64,000 bases of DNA from Oscillibacter ruminantium GH1 (GTDB taxonomy: Bacteria > Bacillota > Clostridia > Oscillospirales > Oscillospiraceae). The stretch is from assembly GCF_000307265.1 (NCBI RefSeq), contig NZ_DF158898.1, positions 229,138-293,137 of the forward strand. Direction: 5' to 3'. A program made the translations under genes and the position numbers. How positions within the stretch are numbered: the first letter of the stretch is position 1; each line of letters begins with the position of its first letter. Of this stretch, positions 46,000 through 54,450 are shown one piece after another. Under the pieces are notes generated by a model. It was not told the origin of the DNA, searched no databases, and worked only from the letters and a program-made list of their open reading frames with translations.

Positions 46000-47007
46000 T
46001 TACAGGAGGATGATCCCTGCCTGCTCGCAGGCATCCGCCGTCTCCTTGTCCCAAAGGCTGGCCTGCACCTCGCCGATGTGGCAGGAGCCAAGCAGCAGCA
46101 TGCACAGCCGGGATTGGCCAATACCGCCGCCGATGGATTGGGGCAGCTGGCCATCCAGCAGCATCTTGTGGAAGGGGAGCGTCCTGCGCTCGTCGTGGCC
46201 GGAGAGAGTCAGCTGTTTGTCCAGTGCCGCTTCATCCACACGGATGCCCATGGAGGAAACCTCAAAATTCCGCTCCAGAACGGGATTCCACATGAGAATG
46301 TCACCATTGAGCGTCCAGTCATCATAATCCGGGGCGCGGCCGTCATGGGGCTTGCCGGATTTCAGCTTTCCGCCAATCTGCATCAGGAACACGGTGTGGT
46401 GATGCTGGCACACGGCTTTTTCCCGCTCTCCCGGCGTCAGGTCGGGATAGCGGTCCTCCAACTCCTGCGTGGTGATGAAAAACACATCCCGGTCAGGACG
46501 GAAGGTCAGGGCGGGATAGGCTTTGCGCAGACCCTCGGCAGTGTCGCAGATGGAGGCGACGATGGTGCGCACGGTATCCTTCAGATACTGAAGGGTTCGA
46601 TCCTCCCGGCGGATGTTCTTTTCCCAATCCCACTGGTCCACATAGACCGAGTGGAGATTGTCCACCTCTTCGTCCCGGCGGATGGCGTTCATATCGGTGA
46701 ACAGGCCGGTACCGGTCTTGAACTCATACCGCTTCAGCGCCAAACGCTTCCACTTGGCCAGAGAGTGGACTACCTGCCCATCGGTCCCAACGTCCGGAAT
46801 ATCAAAGGTCACAGGCCGCTCCACGCCGTTGAGGTCGTCGTTCAAGCCCGTGGCCCCGTCCACGAACAGGGGGGCGGAAACGCGGTGCAAATTCAGCCGC
46901 TCCGTCAGGTTCTTCTGAAAATCGGCATGGATGAACTCAATGGCGCGCTGGAGCTGGTTGTTGGTCAAGGGCATTTTATATCCGGCAGGAATCACTATTT
47001 TACTCAT
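46000..47007 (-). CDS. asnA: Aspartate--ammonia ligase (asparagine synthetase A)
   Basis: Makes asparagine from aspartate and ammonia with ATP; it resembles class II aminoacyl-tRNA synthetases. 335 aa; VSAPLFVDGATGLNDDLNG, VHSLAKWKR, SVYVDQWDWEK and GGGIGQSRLCMLLLG are family hallmarks along the whole length. The ATG at 47007 has a poor ribosome site, so it may depend on coupling with gltX, whose stop is 46 nt upstream. The pairing suggests shared control of amino-acid supply. Confidence 0.96.
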   Translation of the reverse strand: MSKIVIPAGYKMPLTNNQLQRAIEFIHADFQKNLTERLNLHRVSAPLFVDGATGLNDDLNGVERPVTFDIPDVGTDGQVVHSLAKWKRLALKRYEFKTGTGLFTDMNAIRRDEEVDNLHSVYVDQWDWEKNIRREDRTLQYLKDTVRTIVASICDTAEGLRKAYPALTFRPDRDVFFITTQELEDRYPDLTPGEREKAVCQHHHTVFLMQIGGKLKSGKPHDGRAPDYDDWTLNGDILMWNPVLERNFEVSSMGIRVDEAALDKQLTLSGHDERRTLPFHKMLLDGQLPQSIGGGIGQSRLCMLLLGSCHIGEVQASLWDKETADACEQAGIILL

Positions 47008-47053
47008 GTGGGTTACCCATTCTTTCTGATTTTATAGTTTGATATACCGGGAC

Positions 47054-48553
47054 TCAACCCAGCAGGGAAAGGCCATGATTCAGCCGACGCAGCGTTTCGT
47101 CCCGGCCCAGAATCCGACAGATCTCCACAGCGCCGCCGGGCGTCACCAGCTTGCCCGCGGCAGCGATGCGCACGGGCCACATCAGCGTGGCATTTTTCAC
47201 TTCCAGCTTCGCGGCAAGGTCGATCAGCGCGTCGTGAATGGGGTCGGTGTCCCAGACGGGCAGAGCTTCCAGCACAGGGATGGCGGCGGAGAGCATTGCC
47301 TTGGAGATATCCTTGTCGGTCTTGGATTTTTTGTTGACATAAAACTCAACATCATAGTCCGGCAGTCCGTCAAAGAAGTCCACTTTTTCAGGGATTTCCG
47401 TCAGCTTTTCGCACCGGGCCTGCAAGAGAGCCGCGATAGCGGCAGCGTCAATGGAGGGATTTTTGACGCTTTGGCGGATATACGGCTCCGCAACGCGGGA
47501 AAAGTCCTCCGGCGCAAGGGCGCGGAGATAGGTCGCGTTAAAATAGTCCAGTTTGGCCAGATCAAAAATGGCGGGGGATTTGGAGATCCCCGCAATGTCA
47601 AAAGCCTCCACCAACTGATCCAGAGAGAAAATCTCCTGCTCGCTCAGATCACCCTTGGGTGCCCAGCCAAGCAGGGCAACATAATTCAAAACAGCCGTGG
47701 TCAGATACCCCTGCGCGATCAGATCTTCATAGGAGGGGTCGCCATGGCGCTTGGACATTTTGTTGTGCGCGTCCCGCATGACGGGGGAGCAGTGGACATA
47801 GGTGGGAATCTCCCAGCCAAAGGCTTCGTACAGCAGATTGTATTTCGGCGCGGAACTGAGGTACTCGCTGCCGCGCACCACATGGGTAATGCCCATCAGG
47901 TGGTCGTCCACCACGTTGGCAAAGTTATAGGTGGGCAGCCCGTCGGACTTGATGAGCACCTGATCGTCCAGCGTGTCATTGTCCACGGTGATGTCTCCGA
48001 AGGTCACGTCGTGGAAGGTGGTTTTGCCTTCCCGGGGAATCTTCTGGCGAATGACGAAGGGCTTGCCTGCGTCCAGATTGGCCTGAATTTCCTCCTGCGA
48101 CAAACGGGAGCAGCGCCCGTCATACTTGTGAATGGATACGCCCTCTGCCACATTTTCTTCGGCAGCGTCATCCTTGCCGCAGAAGCAACGATAAGCAAAG
48201 CCCTTTTCTACCAGCAGCTCGGCGTACTTTCCGTACAGATCCCGGCGCTCCGACTGGATATAGGGGCCTACGGGGCCGCCCATGTCGGGGCCTTCGTCGT
48301 GATTCAATCCGCACTCCGCCATGGTCTTGTAGATCACGTCGGTGGCGTCCTCTACCAGACGGCCCTGATCGGTGTCCTCAATGCGCAGGATGAACGTACC
48401 TCCCGCGTGGCGGGCAATGAGCCAGGTGTACAGCGCGGTGCGTAAATTCCCCACATGCATATAGCCGGTAGGGGAGGGGGCGAAACGGGTGCGGACCTTC
48501 CCCTTGGGAATCCGGGCCTCCATCTCGTCAAAGAATGCTTTATCAACAGCCAT
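47054..48553 (-). CDS. gltX: Glutamyl-tRNA synthetase
   Basis: Charges tRNA-Glu (and, where GatCAB is present, tRNA-Gln for later amidation). 499 aa; the HIGH-type motif lies in APSPTGYMHVGNL and the KMSKR loop in NKMSKRHGD. The CFCG segment lies in the zinc-region of the family but has only part of a full Cys set. The start is ATG at 48553, 7 nt after GGAGGT; an upstream in-frame ATG at 48574 precedes the site. A strong promoter lies 33 nt upstream, leaving a short leader without a T-box. Confidence 0.96.
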   Translation of the reverse strand: MAVDKAFFDEMEARIPKGKVRTRFAPSPTGYMHVGNLRTALYTWLIARHAGGTFILRIEDTDQGRLVEDATDVIYKTMAECGLNHDEGPDMGGPVGPYIQSERRDLYGKYAELLVEKGFAYRCFCGKDDAAEENVAEGVSIHKYDGRCSRLSQEEIQANLDAGKPFVIRQKIPREGKTTFHDVTFGDITVDNDTLDDQVLIKSDGLPTYNFANVVDDHLMGITHVVRGSEYLSSAPKYNLLYEAFGWEIPTYVHCSPVMRDAHNKMSKRHGDPSYEDLIAQGYLTTAVLNYVALLGWAPKGDLSEQEIFSLDQLVEAFDIAGISKSPAIFDLAKLDYFNATYLRALAPEDFSRVAEPYIRQSVKNPSIDAAAIAALLQARCEKLTEIPEKVDFFDGLPDYDVEFYVNKKSKTDKDISKAMLSAAIPVLEALPVWDTDPIHDALIDLAAKLEVKNATLMWPVRIAAAGKLVTPGGAVEICRILGRDETLRRLNHGLSLLG

Positions 48554-48585
48554 GAATTTACCTCCATGTATCATTTAACAGGCTA

Positions 48586-48614
48586 ATTATCGCTTCTGTC
48601 GTCCGGAATGTCAA
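48586..48614 (-). promoter_or_regulatory. Promoter of gltX-asnA
   Basis: On the minus strand a perfect TTGACA (48614-48609), 17 nt and GATAAT (48591-48586). The leader to gltX is only about 27 nt. Confidence 0.88.
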
Positions 48615-48655
48615 GGGTTATCCCGCACAATTCCTGCCGCGCGCAGACAACGTCG

Positions 48656-48708
48656 GTCTGCCGGGAAATGGGAACGAAATGAGCCGTAGGCTTTCTTACC
48701 CGGCAGAC
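48656..48708. repeat. Palindromic hairpin between divergent gltX and trpS promoters
   Basis: GTCTGCCGGG (48656-48665) and CCCGGCAGAC (48699-48708) are perfect inverted 10-mers; an inner AGCC/GGCT hairpin sits near the centre. It lies upstream of both promoters, so it is DNA-level or untranscribed from them. It could be an operator or a small mobile palindrome. Confidence 0.55.
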
Positions 48709-48752
48709 AATCCGTATTTGGCGTCCGCCGGGAGCAAAATCCCCGAAATCAA

Positions 48753-48781
48753 TTGCACTTTTTTCTGCGCCGTGGTACAAT
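48753..48781 (+). promoter_or_regulatory. Promoter of trpS
   Basis: TTGCAC (48753-48758), 17 nt and TACAAT (48776-48781). The leader to trpS is about 56 nt, too short for a T-box. Confidence 0.8.
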
Positions 48782-48843
48782 ATACAAGCTATATTGCCGT
48801 TTTATGGCCAAACTGGGAAGACGGCAGATTTTGAGGTGTTATC

Positions 48844-49851
48844 ATGGAAAACGAGGCACAGAAAAAACGAATTTTGAGTGGCATCCAGCCCTCCGGCGAC
48901 CTGACGCTTGGCTCTTATCTGGGAGCCATCCGCAACTGGGCGGCGCTGGCGGACGAGTACGACTGCTATTATATGCTGGCGGATATGCATACCATCACGG
49001 TGAGGCAGGTCCCCGCCGATCTGCGGCGGCACACGCTGACCCAGCTGGCGGCCTATATTGCCTGCGGCTTAGACCCGGCGAAAAACACGCTGTTTGTCCA
49101 GTCCCACGTTCCGGCCCATGCCCAGCTGGGCTGGGTGCTGGACTGCTATACCATGTTCGGCGAGCTTTCCCGTATGACCCAGTTTAAGGACAAGTCCGCC
49201 AAAAACGCGGACAACATCAATGCGGGCCTTTTCACCTATCCGGCATTGATGGCGGCAGACATTCTGCTCTATCAGGCGGATCTGGTGCCGGTGGGCGGCG
49301 ACCAGAAGCAGCACGTTGAGATTTGCCGGGACATCGCGGAGCGGTTCAACGGAATCTATGGCGGCGTATTCAAGATTCCCGAGCCGTATATTCCGCAGGT
49401 GGGTGCACGGATTATGAGTCTGACCACCCCGGAGAACAAGATGAGCAAGTCCGACAAGGATCAAAACGGCTGCGTTTATATGCTGGAAAAGCCGGAGGAT
49501 ATTCTGCGTAAGTTCAAAAAGGCGGTGACGGACTCCGAGGCCTGCGTACGCTACGAACCCAAGGAAAAGCCGGGCGTGTCCAACCTGATGCAGATTTACT
49601 CTGCCGCCACCGGGCGGGACTTCACTGCCATCGAGGCGGAATTTGCCGGACGGGGCTATGGGGATTTCAAAACCGCCGTGGGGGAAGCCGTCGTGGAGCT
49701 GCTGCGTCCCATCCGGGAGGAGACAGACCGGCTGCTGGCCGATAAGGCGGCACTTCAGTCTATCTATCGCGACGGCGCGGAACGGGCAGCCAGGGTTGCC
49801 AACCGGACGCTGGGCAAGGTCTATAAAAAGGTCGGCTTCATCGACCGCTGA
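48844..49851 (+). CDS. trpS: Tryptophanyl-tRNA synthetase
   Basis: Charges tRNA-Trp. 335 aa, class I; GIQPSGDLTLGSYLGA (13-28) holds the HIGH-type motif and KMSKS lies at about 199-203. DADQ-like VGGDQKQHVE in the middle is the expected TrpRS signature. The ATG at 48844 follows TTGAGGTG. It is probably the first gene of a unit continuing into the wall-polymer genes 62 nt downstream. Confidence 0.96.
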   Translation: MENEAQKKRILSGIQPSGDLTLGSYLGAIRNWAALADEYDCYYMLADMHTITVRQVPADLRRHTLTQLAAYIACGLDPAKNTLFVQSHVPAHAQLGWVLDCYTMFGELSRMTQFKDKSAKNADNINAGLFTYPALMAADILLYQADLVPVGGDQKQHVEICRDIAERFNGIYGGVFKIPEPYIPQVGARIMSLTTPENKMSKSDKDQNGCVYMLEKPEDILRKFKKAVTDSEACVRYEPKEKPGVSNLMQIYSAATGRDFTAIEAEFAGRGYGDFKTAVGEAVVELLRPIREETDRLLADKAALQSIYRDGAERAARVANRTLGKVYKKVGFIDR

Positions 49852-49913
49852 TTACGGCGCGCGCCGCCGAGAAGCTGGGCGAAAAGCGCGCGGTGAAAGG
49901 AATCGTTATCACA

Positions 49914-51122
49914 ATGCTATTCAATACGCAGATGTTGGCCGGGGTGTTTCTGGCCCTGATCGTGGCGGTGGTGGTGAGTTTTCTGGCGTCCCCCATCGTA
50001 AAGACCTTTGCTTATAAGGTGGGGGCGGTAGATGTCCCGAAGGATAACCGCCGGATGCATCATGTCCCCATCCCCCGGCTGGGGGGACTGGCTATTTTTC
50101 TGGGCTTCATCGTCAGCATTTTGCTGTTTGCGGACATGACAGACCAATTCCGCAGCATTTTGCTGGGGGCTGTTATCATTGTGGTGCTGGGTGTGGTGGA
50201 CGATATTACGCCCCTGCCCGCCAAGTTTAAATTCGTTGTTCAGATCGTGGCCGCGCTGATTCCGGCCATGAACGGCGTGTTGATTCACGTACTGAGCAAT
50301 CCCAATCTGTTTTCCGAAAATCCCTACTGGGATATGGGCCCGCTTTCCATCCCGGTGACGGTTCTATGGATCGTGGCAATTACCAACGCGGTAAACCTGA
50401 TCGATGGGCTGGACGGGCTTGCCATCGGTGTGTCCGCCATTTCCGCCACCACAGTGCTGGTGATCTCCCTGCTGGTCAGCGAGGTGCAGGTGGCTGTGGT
50501 CATGGCGGCACTGGTGGGAGCCTGCGTCGGATTTATGCCCTATAACATCAACCCCGCAAAAATGTTCATGGGTGACACCGGAGCAACGTTTTTAGGTTAC
50601 ATTTTGGCCTGCATGTCCGTGGAGGGCCTGTTTAAATCGTGGGCCATCATCTCCTTTGCGGTGCCGTTTTTGATTCTGGGCCTGCCCATTTTTGACACGG
50701 CGTTCGCCTTTATCCGCCGCATTGCCCACGGGCAGAGCCCCATGCAGGCGGACCGGAGCCACATCCATCACCGTTTGATCGACATGGGTCTGAACCAGAA
50801 GCAGGCGGTGGCAACGCTGTACGTGATCTCCGCAATTCTGGGACTTTCCGCCGTCGTGCTGACCACCAGCGGTGAGCTGCGGGCCATGATGTTCTTTGTG
50901 TCGCTGTGCGTGGTGGCGGTGGTAGCCGCAAGGGTGGTGTTCCCCAAGGAGGTTCGTGAGGAGCTTCATGAGGAAATGGAAGAGCTGAAGGAACACGGTC
51001 GCCATGTTGAGGATGCGCCAGAGGCTTTGACGCAAAGCGGCCCCGCCGCTTCGGACGAGGCGAAAAAATCTGAGAAGGCGGAACCGGAGCCGGAGGGTTG
51101 GGAGAAAGAGGAGGACCAGTGA
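49914..51122 (+). CDS. tagO: Undecaprenyl-phosphate sugar-1-phosphate transferase (TagO/WecA/MraY family)
   Basis: Membrane enzyme that starts a wall or surface glycopolymer by moving a sugar-1-phosphate (usually GlcNAc) to undecaprenyl phosphate. 402 aa with about eleven spans. GVVDDITPLPAKFKF, TNAVNLIDGLDGLA, FMGDTGATFLG and the HIHHRL cytosolic loop are the GT4 catalytic motifs. A charged tail of ~60 residues (Glu/Lys) follows the last span. The ATG at 49914 follows AAAGGA; a GTG at 49893 is an alternative. mnaA overlaps its stop, so TagO is likelier than MraY. Confidence 0.9.
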   Translation: MLFNTQMLAGVFLALIVAVVVSFLASPIVKTFAYKVGAVDVPKDNRRMHHVPIPRLGGLAIFLGFIVSILLFADMTDQFRSILLGAVIIVVLGVVDDITPLPAKFKFVVQIVAALIPAMNGVLIHVLSNPNLFSENPYWDMGPLSIPVTVLWIVAITNAVNLIDGLDGLAIGVSAISATTVLVISLLVSEVQVAVVMAALVGACVGFMPYNINPAKMFMGDTGATFLGYILACMSVEGLFKSWAIISFAVPFLILGLPIFDTAFAFIRRIAHGQSPMQADRSHIHHRLIDMGLNQKQAVATLYVISAILGLSAVVLTTSGELRAMMFFVSLCVVAVVAARVVFPKEVREELHEEMEELKEHGRHVEDAPEALTQSGPAASDEAKKSEKAEPEPEGWEKEEDQ

Positions 51123-52273
51123 TGGAAAAGATACGCGTGATGAGCGTTTTCGGCACCCGGCCGGAAGCCATCAAGATGGCCCCGCTGGTCAAAGAACTGG
51201 CGGTTCGGGAGGGCATTGAGAGCCTTTGCTGCGTGACCGCGCAGCACCGGCAGATGCTGGATTCCGTGCTGGAGGTCTTTGATTTAAAGCCGGATTGGGA
51301 TCTGGACATCATGACTCCCCGGCAGACCCTTTCCACCATCACCAGCAAGTGCCTGCTGGGGATGGACGAGGCCATTGACAAGCTCAAGCCCGATATGATT
51401 CTGGTTCACGGGGACACCTCCACCACCTTCGCCGGAGCGCTGTCCGCTTTTTACCATCAGGTGAAAGTTGGCCATGTAGAGGCTGGACTGCGAACTTATG
51501 ACAAGTATTCTCCCTTTCCAGAGGAAATGAACCGGGTACTGGTGTCCCGGCTGGCGGATCTTAATTTTTGCCCTACGGTGAACAACCGGGACAATCTGGC
51601 CAAGGAGGGAATCCGGGACAATTTGTTTATCACCGGAAACACCGTGATCGACGCGCTGAAAACAACCATTCGGCAAGACTATCAATTTGCGACCGACGAG
51701 CTGAACCACCTGCCCTATGAGGAGAAAAAGGTGATCCTTGTCACCTGCCACCGCCGGGAGAACTACGGCGATCCCATGCGCCAGATCATGCTGGCTCTGC
51801 GCCAGATCGCGGAGGAGAACGAGGATGTGGAGCTGGTGTATCCCGTCCATCTCAGTCCGGTCGTGCGGGAGGCAGTGGACAAATATCTCCGGGGTGCGCC
51901 CCGGGTTCATCTGATTGACCCGCTGCCTGCTGACGAGATGCACAATCTTATGGCTCGCTGCTATCTGGTGCTGACCGACTCCGGCGGATTACAGGAGGAG
52001 GCTCCCGCCCTTGGAAAGCCCGTGCTGGTGATGCGGCGGGAGACAGAGCGGCCGGAGGCTGTGGCCGCCGGGACGGTGAAGCTGGCGGGCGTCGTTCAGG
52101 ACGACATTGTTACCATGGCCGCTCGGCTGATTCAGGACAAGACGGCTTACGACCAGATGGCCCACGCCGTTAATCCCTACGGTGACGGCCGGGCCTGTGC
52201 CCGTATCGCGGACGCGATTGAGTGGCATTTTGGCCTGCGCAGTAACCCGCCGGAGGACTATACCGGCGCGTAA
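51122..52273 (+). CDS. mnaA: UDP-N-acetylglucosamine 2-epimerase (non-hydrolysing)
   Basis: Interconverts UDP-GlcNAc and UDP-ManNAc, supplying ManNAc for wall polymer linkage units. 383 aa; VFGTRPEAIKMAP at the N-terminus, VHGDTSTT, VGHVEAGLRTYDKYSPFPEE and LTDSGGLQEEAPALGKPVL are diagnostic. The ATG at 51122 shares a base with the tagO stop, with AGAGGAGGA upstream. Together with the GT4 transferase it points to teichoic-acid-like or related glycopolymer initiation; the rest of that pathway is outside the window. Confidence 0.95.
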   Translation: MEKIRVMSVFGTRPEAIKMAPLVKELAVREGIESLCCVTAQHRQMLDSVLEVFDLKPDWDLDIMTPRQTLSTITSKCLLGMDEAIDKLKPDMILVHGDTSTTFAGALSAFYHQVKVGHVEAGLRTYDKYSPFPEEMNRVLVSRLADLNFCPTVNNRDNLAKEGIRDNLFITGNTVIDALKTTIRQDYQFATDELNHLPYEEKKVILVTCHRRENYGDPMRQIMLALRQIAEENEDVELVYPVHLSPVVREAVDKYLRGAPRVHLIDPLPADEMHNLMARCYLVLTDSGGLQEEAPALGKPVLVMRRETERPEAVAAGTVKLAGVVQDDIVTMAARLIQDKTAYDQMAHAVNPYGDGRACARIADAIEWHFGLRSNPPEDYTGA

Positions 52274-52300
52274 GTGATACCGGCGGGGAGGGAGAACGCC

Positions 52301-53056
52301 ATGAAAAACCGTAAGATTGGAAAATTTACTGCCGCCGGATTTGTGGGCTTGATCGTGCTTGTGGTGCTGATCTTGTTGAGCAACAGTCTGCGCCGTTCCT
52401 CCCACATCGTCCTGCCGGACACCATTCAGCCCACGGAGGATTCCTCTACGATGGAAAGCGGCGCGGAAGGCGCTATCACGCCCATCGTCGTGACGCCGGA
52501 AACCGTGCAGGCGGCCATTGAATCCCTCCACCGCCCCGCCAATTACCGCCGAAGCATTACCGTGGAGCGGCTGTGGAGCGGGGGAAGCGGCACGTCGGAG
52601 ATCACCGTCTCCGTCAGTGGTGGCTGGACCCGAACGGACGCCACGCCCGCAGGTCAGCAGACCCGCCATACCCTCACCGACGGGGAGACGACCTATATCT
52701 GGTACGGGAAGCAAACCAGAGTTTACAGCTGTCCCGCCGGAGAAATTTCAGCGGATGAGGAGCAGGGCATTTCTACGTATGAGGATGTGCTGGCTTTGCC
52801 GGTGAACCAGATCGAAAAGGCGGACTACCGCGACCTGTCCGGGGTAAATTGCATTTATGTAGAAACTGGCGAGGACGAGGATGGCTATGTCCTGCGGTAC
52901 TGGGTCAGTGTGGATACGGGCCTTTTGGCGGCGGCAGAGTGGCTGAAAAATGGGGAGACGATCTACCGCATGGGATCGCCTGCGCTGGATTCCGCCGGAC
53001 CCGCCACAGCGGATTTCACGCTGCCCGACGGAACAGTTTTGACCGAGGTATCATAA
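52301..53056 (+). CDS. Membrane-anchored extracellular protein of unknown function
   Basis: 251 aa: one N-terminal membrane span (about 10-27) and a mostly extracellular beta-rich domain (about 75-250) with repeated threonine- and tyrosine-containing strands such as ETTYIWYGKQTRVYSC and YVLRYWVSVDTGLL. The pattern recalls LolA/outer-membrane-lipoprotein-carrier-like folds found in Firmicutes sporulation and cell-surface proteins, but I cannot assign a family. The ATG at 52301 follows GGGAGGGAG. It is the last gene after mnaA and may act in the same surface pathway. Confidence 0.7.
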   Translation: MKNRKIGKFTAAGFVGLIVLVVLILLSNSLRRSSHIVLPDTIQPTEDSSTMESGAEGAITPIVVTPETVQAAIESLHRPANYRRSITVERLWSGGSGTSEITVSVSGGWTRTDATPAGQQTRHTLTDGETTYIWYGKQTRVYSCPAGEISADEEQGISTYEDVLALPVNQIEKADYRDLSGVNCIYVETGEDEDGYVLRYWVSVDTGLLAAAEWLKNGETIYRMGSPALDSAGPATADFTLPDGTVLTEVS

Positions 53057-53060
53057 GAGA

Positions 53061-53098
53061 AACGCGGCTTTCCGGGAATCCCCGGAAAGCCGCGTTGT
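53061..53098 (+). terminator. Terminator after the tagO-mnaA unit
   Basis: A perfect 16-bp stem AACGCGGCTTTCCGGG (53061-53076) with its complement (53081-53096), AATC loop; only a weak T tail (GTTAT). Confidence 0.8.
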
Positions 53099-53137
53099 TA
53101 TGAAAAGATGCAATTCGTAAGTAAGTTAAAGTGCTCC

Positions 53138-53623
53138 TTATAAAACCAGCAGCAGACCCAGCGCGATCAAGAGCTCGTCGTCGGCTTCTTCCTTAAATAG
53201 AAAAAACAGAAGCAATAGCAGCAGCAGGTCGCCGGAGTCCACGTTGTCCAAATGAAATTTATCCAGCAGACGCCGCAGCGCGGAGGAAAGTCCGTCGCCG
53301 TGAGGAGGGGGAGGCGGTGGACCATAGAACGGTCCGTTGGGCGGTGGACTGCCTGACCCGTTTCCGGAACTGCCGGCTCCATTTCCACCAAAGCCTCCGA
53401 AACTGTTAGTTCCATTCCCTCCGAAGCCGTCGGAACTGTAGGTTCCATTTCCACCGAAGCCGCCAGAACTTTTGGTTCCATTGCCTCCAAAGCCACTGGA
53501 GTCGTTTCCCCCTGTGGGGCCTCCACCGCTTGCCCGGGGAGGCGCACCGGGACCGGGGCGGGAATCCTCTTCGGGAATGCGGGAGTAAGAGCCGTTGTCG
53601 TTGCGAATATAGCGGTTATACAT
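53138..53623 (-). CDS. Gly/Ser/Asn-rich repeat protein with a leucine-rich hydrophobic C-terminus
   Basis: 161 aa in three parts: a short basic start, a low-complexity region with four copies of an 11-residue GFGGNGT-type repeat (about 38-86) followed by a Pro-rich stretch, and a conserved-looking C-terminus with two leucine-rich hydrophobic segments (DLLLLLLLFFLF and LLIALGLLLVL) separated by KEEADDE. The C-terminal part resembles short hydrophobic proteins common in Clostridia. No signal peptide is seen. It is last of a three-gene minus operon, 3 nt after its neighbour. Function unknown. Confidence 0.7.
   Translation of the reverse strand: MYNRYIRNDNGSYSRIPEEDSRPGPGAPPRASGGGPTGGNDSSGFGGNGTKSSGGFGGNGTYSSDGFGGNGTNSFGGFGGNGAGSSGNGSGSPPPNGPFYGPPPPPPHGDGLSSALRRLLDKFHLDNVDSGDLLLLLLLFFLFKEEADDELLIALGLLLVL
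53381..53512. repeat. Four tandem 33-bp coding repeats
   Basis: Units start at 53381, 53414, 53447 and 53480 with exact 33-bp spacing and several base changes between copies. They encode the 11-residue glycine-rich repeats of the minus-strand gene. Copy number may vary between strains. Confidence 0.85.
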
Positions 53624-53626
53624 CCC

Positions 53627-54094
53627 TCACGCCTCCCAACCGGAGATAAATTTCTTTCCGATATGGACGATGCGCGCCAGTTGGAGCGCCCGCTCGATCT
53701 TTTCCTGCCGTTCCGGCTTTAGGTAAGGGCGCAGGGCATACAGCAGCGCCCGGTTATTGGTGTTCTGCGGGCTGGCTAGTTCCTGAGCCAAAGGCATCAG
53801 CCGGGCAATGGTCTTGGGATCAATTCCACCCAGCAGAGACGCCAGAGGATTCCCCGCCGGGGCCGGTCCCGGCGGCGGGGAATAGCCGCTTTGCGGCGAT
53901 TGAAAGTTTCCCTGAGGTGGAAACCCGTTTTGAGACGAATAGCCCCCTTGGGGTGCAAAACCGCCCTGCGGAGGTCCCGGTTGGGGCGCAGGCGCAGAGC
54001 CTCCGCCGCCAAGGGACTGCGCCAGCTGCATAATCTGCGCCATGCTGTTGGGGTCTGACAGCAGCGCATTCAGTTTTTCATCAAATTCCGCCAT
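53627..54094 (-). CDS. Conserved small protein of unknown function, Pro/Gly-rich middle
   Basis: 155 aa. A helical N-terminus (FDEKLNALLSDPNSMAQIMQLAQSL) resembles the start of small proteins common in Clostridia. A disordered region of Pro, Gly and Gln repeats (about 30-85) follows, then a helical C-terminal domain (KTIARLMPLAQEL...LLYALRPYLKPERQEKIERALQ). There is no membrane segment. It lies between two similarly unknown genes in one operon. The DPNSMAQIMQLAQ stretch and the downstream gene's DTSQIMQMVTQLMQSPEGAALVE are alike, suggesting the two proteins share a helical module. Confidence 0.75.
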   Translation of the reverse strand: MAEFDEKLNALLSDPNSMAQIMQLAQSLGGGGSAPAPQPGPPQGGFAPQGGYSSQNGFPPQGNFQSPQSGYSPPPGPAPAGNPLASLLGGIDPKTIARLMPLAQELASPQNTNNRALLYALRPYLKPERQEKIERALQLARIVHIGKKFISGWEA

Positions 54095-54115
54095 GCCGTC
54101 CGCCCCGTTTCTAAT

Positions 54116-54373
54116 TTATTTTTTTGACGCTTGATTGATGCGCTCCACCAAAGCCGCGCCCTCAGGACTTTGCATCAACTGGGTCACCATTTGCATAATC
54201 TGGCTGGTATCGCCTCGAACGGCGTTGGTGGCTGCCTGCTGGAGAGCGGGACCGCCGTTGGTCTGGCTCATCAGCTGAATCAGCCTGCGTCCATCCTGAG
54301 AGGTCAGCAGCCGCTGAATGGCTGCGGGGTCCTGATTCATCTGCTGGATGGTCTGTTTTGTCTTCTCGTCCAT
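54116..54373 (-). CDS. Conserved small helical protein of unknown function
   Basis: 85 aa, all helical, Gln/Met/Ala-rich (TIQQMNQDPAAIQRLLTSQDGRRLIQLM). It is first of the three-gene minus operon; the ATG at 54373 follows CAGGAGG. The module IMQ-x3-QL also occurs at the start of the following protein. A candidate mother-cell sigma promoter lies about 45 nt upstream, which would make this a sporulation operon, but that is unproven. Confidence 0.75.
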   Translation of the reverse strand: MDEKTKQTIQQMNQDPAAIQRLLTSQDGRRLIQLMSQTNGGPALQQAATNAVRGDTSQIMQMVTQLMQSPEGAALVERINQASKK

Positions 54374-54413
54374 GATAGCCTCCTGTCAGTCGTTGAACTG
54401 TCTCTGTCAAAGC

Positions 54414-54440
54414 AGTATATGACCGGAAAGGAAAAAATGT
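54414..54440 (-). promoter_or_regulatory. Candidate sporulation-type (sigma-K/E-like) promoter
   Basis: On the minus strand AC (54440-54439), 17 nt and CATATACT (54421-54414) resemble the sigma-K consensus AC-N16/17-CATANNNTA, with G instead of the last A. No sigma-A -35 box is present for the same -10. Confidence 0.35.
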
Positions 54441-54450
54441 GCCCCAGCGC

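Noticed and set aside
48554-48843. T-box leaders for gltX or trpS
   Set aside because: Both promoters leave leaders under 60 nt and no AGGGTGG-type T-box sequence is present.
53381-53512. CRISPR-like regular 33-bp repeats
   Set aside because: They are in-frame coding repeats of a glycine-rich protein, with no spacers.
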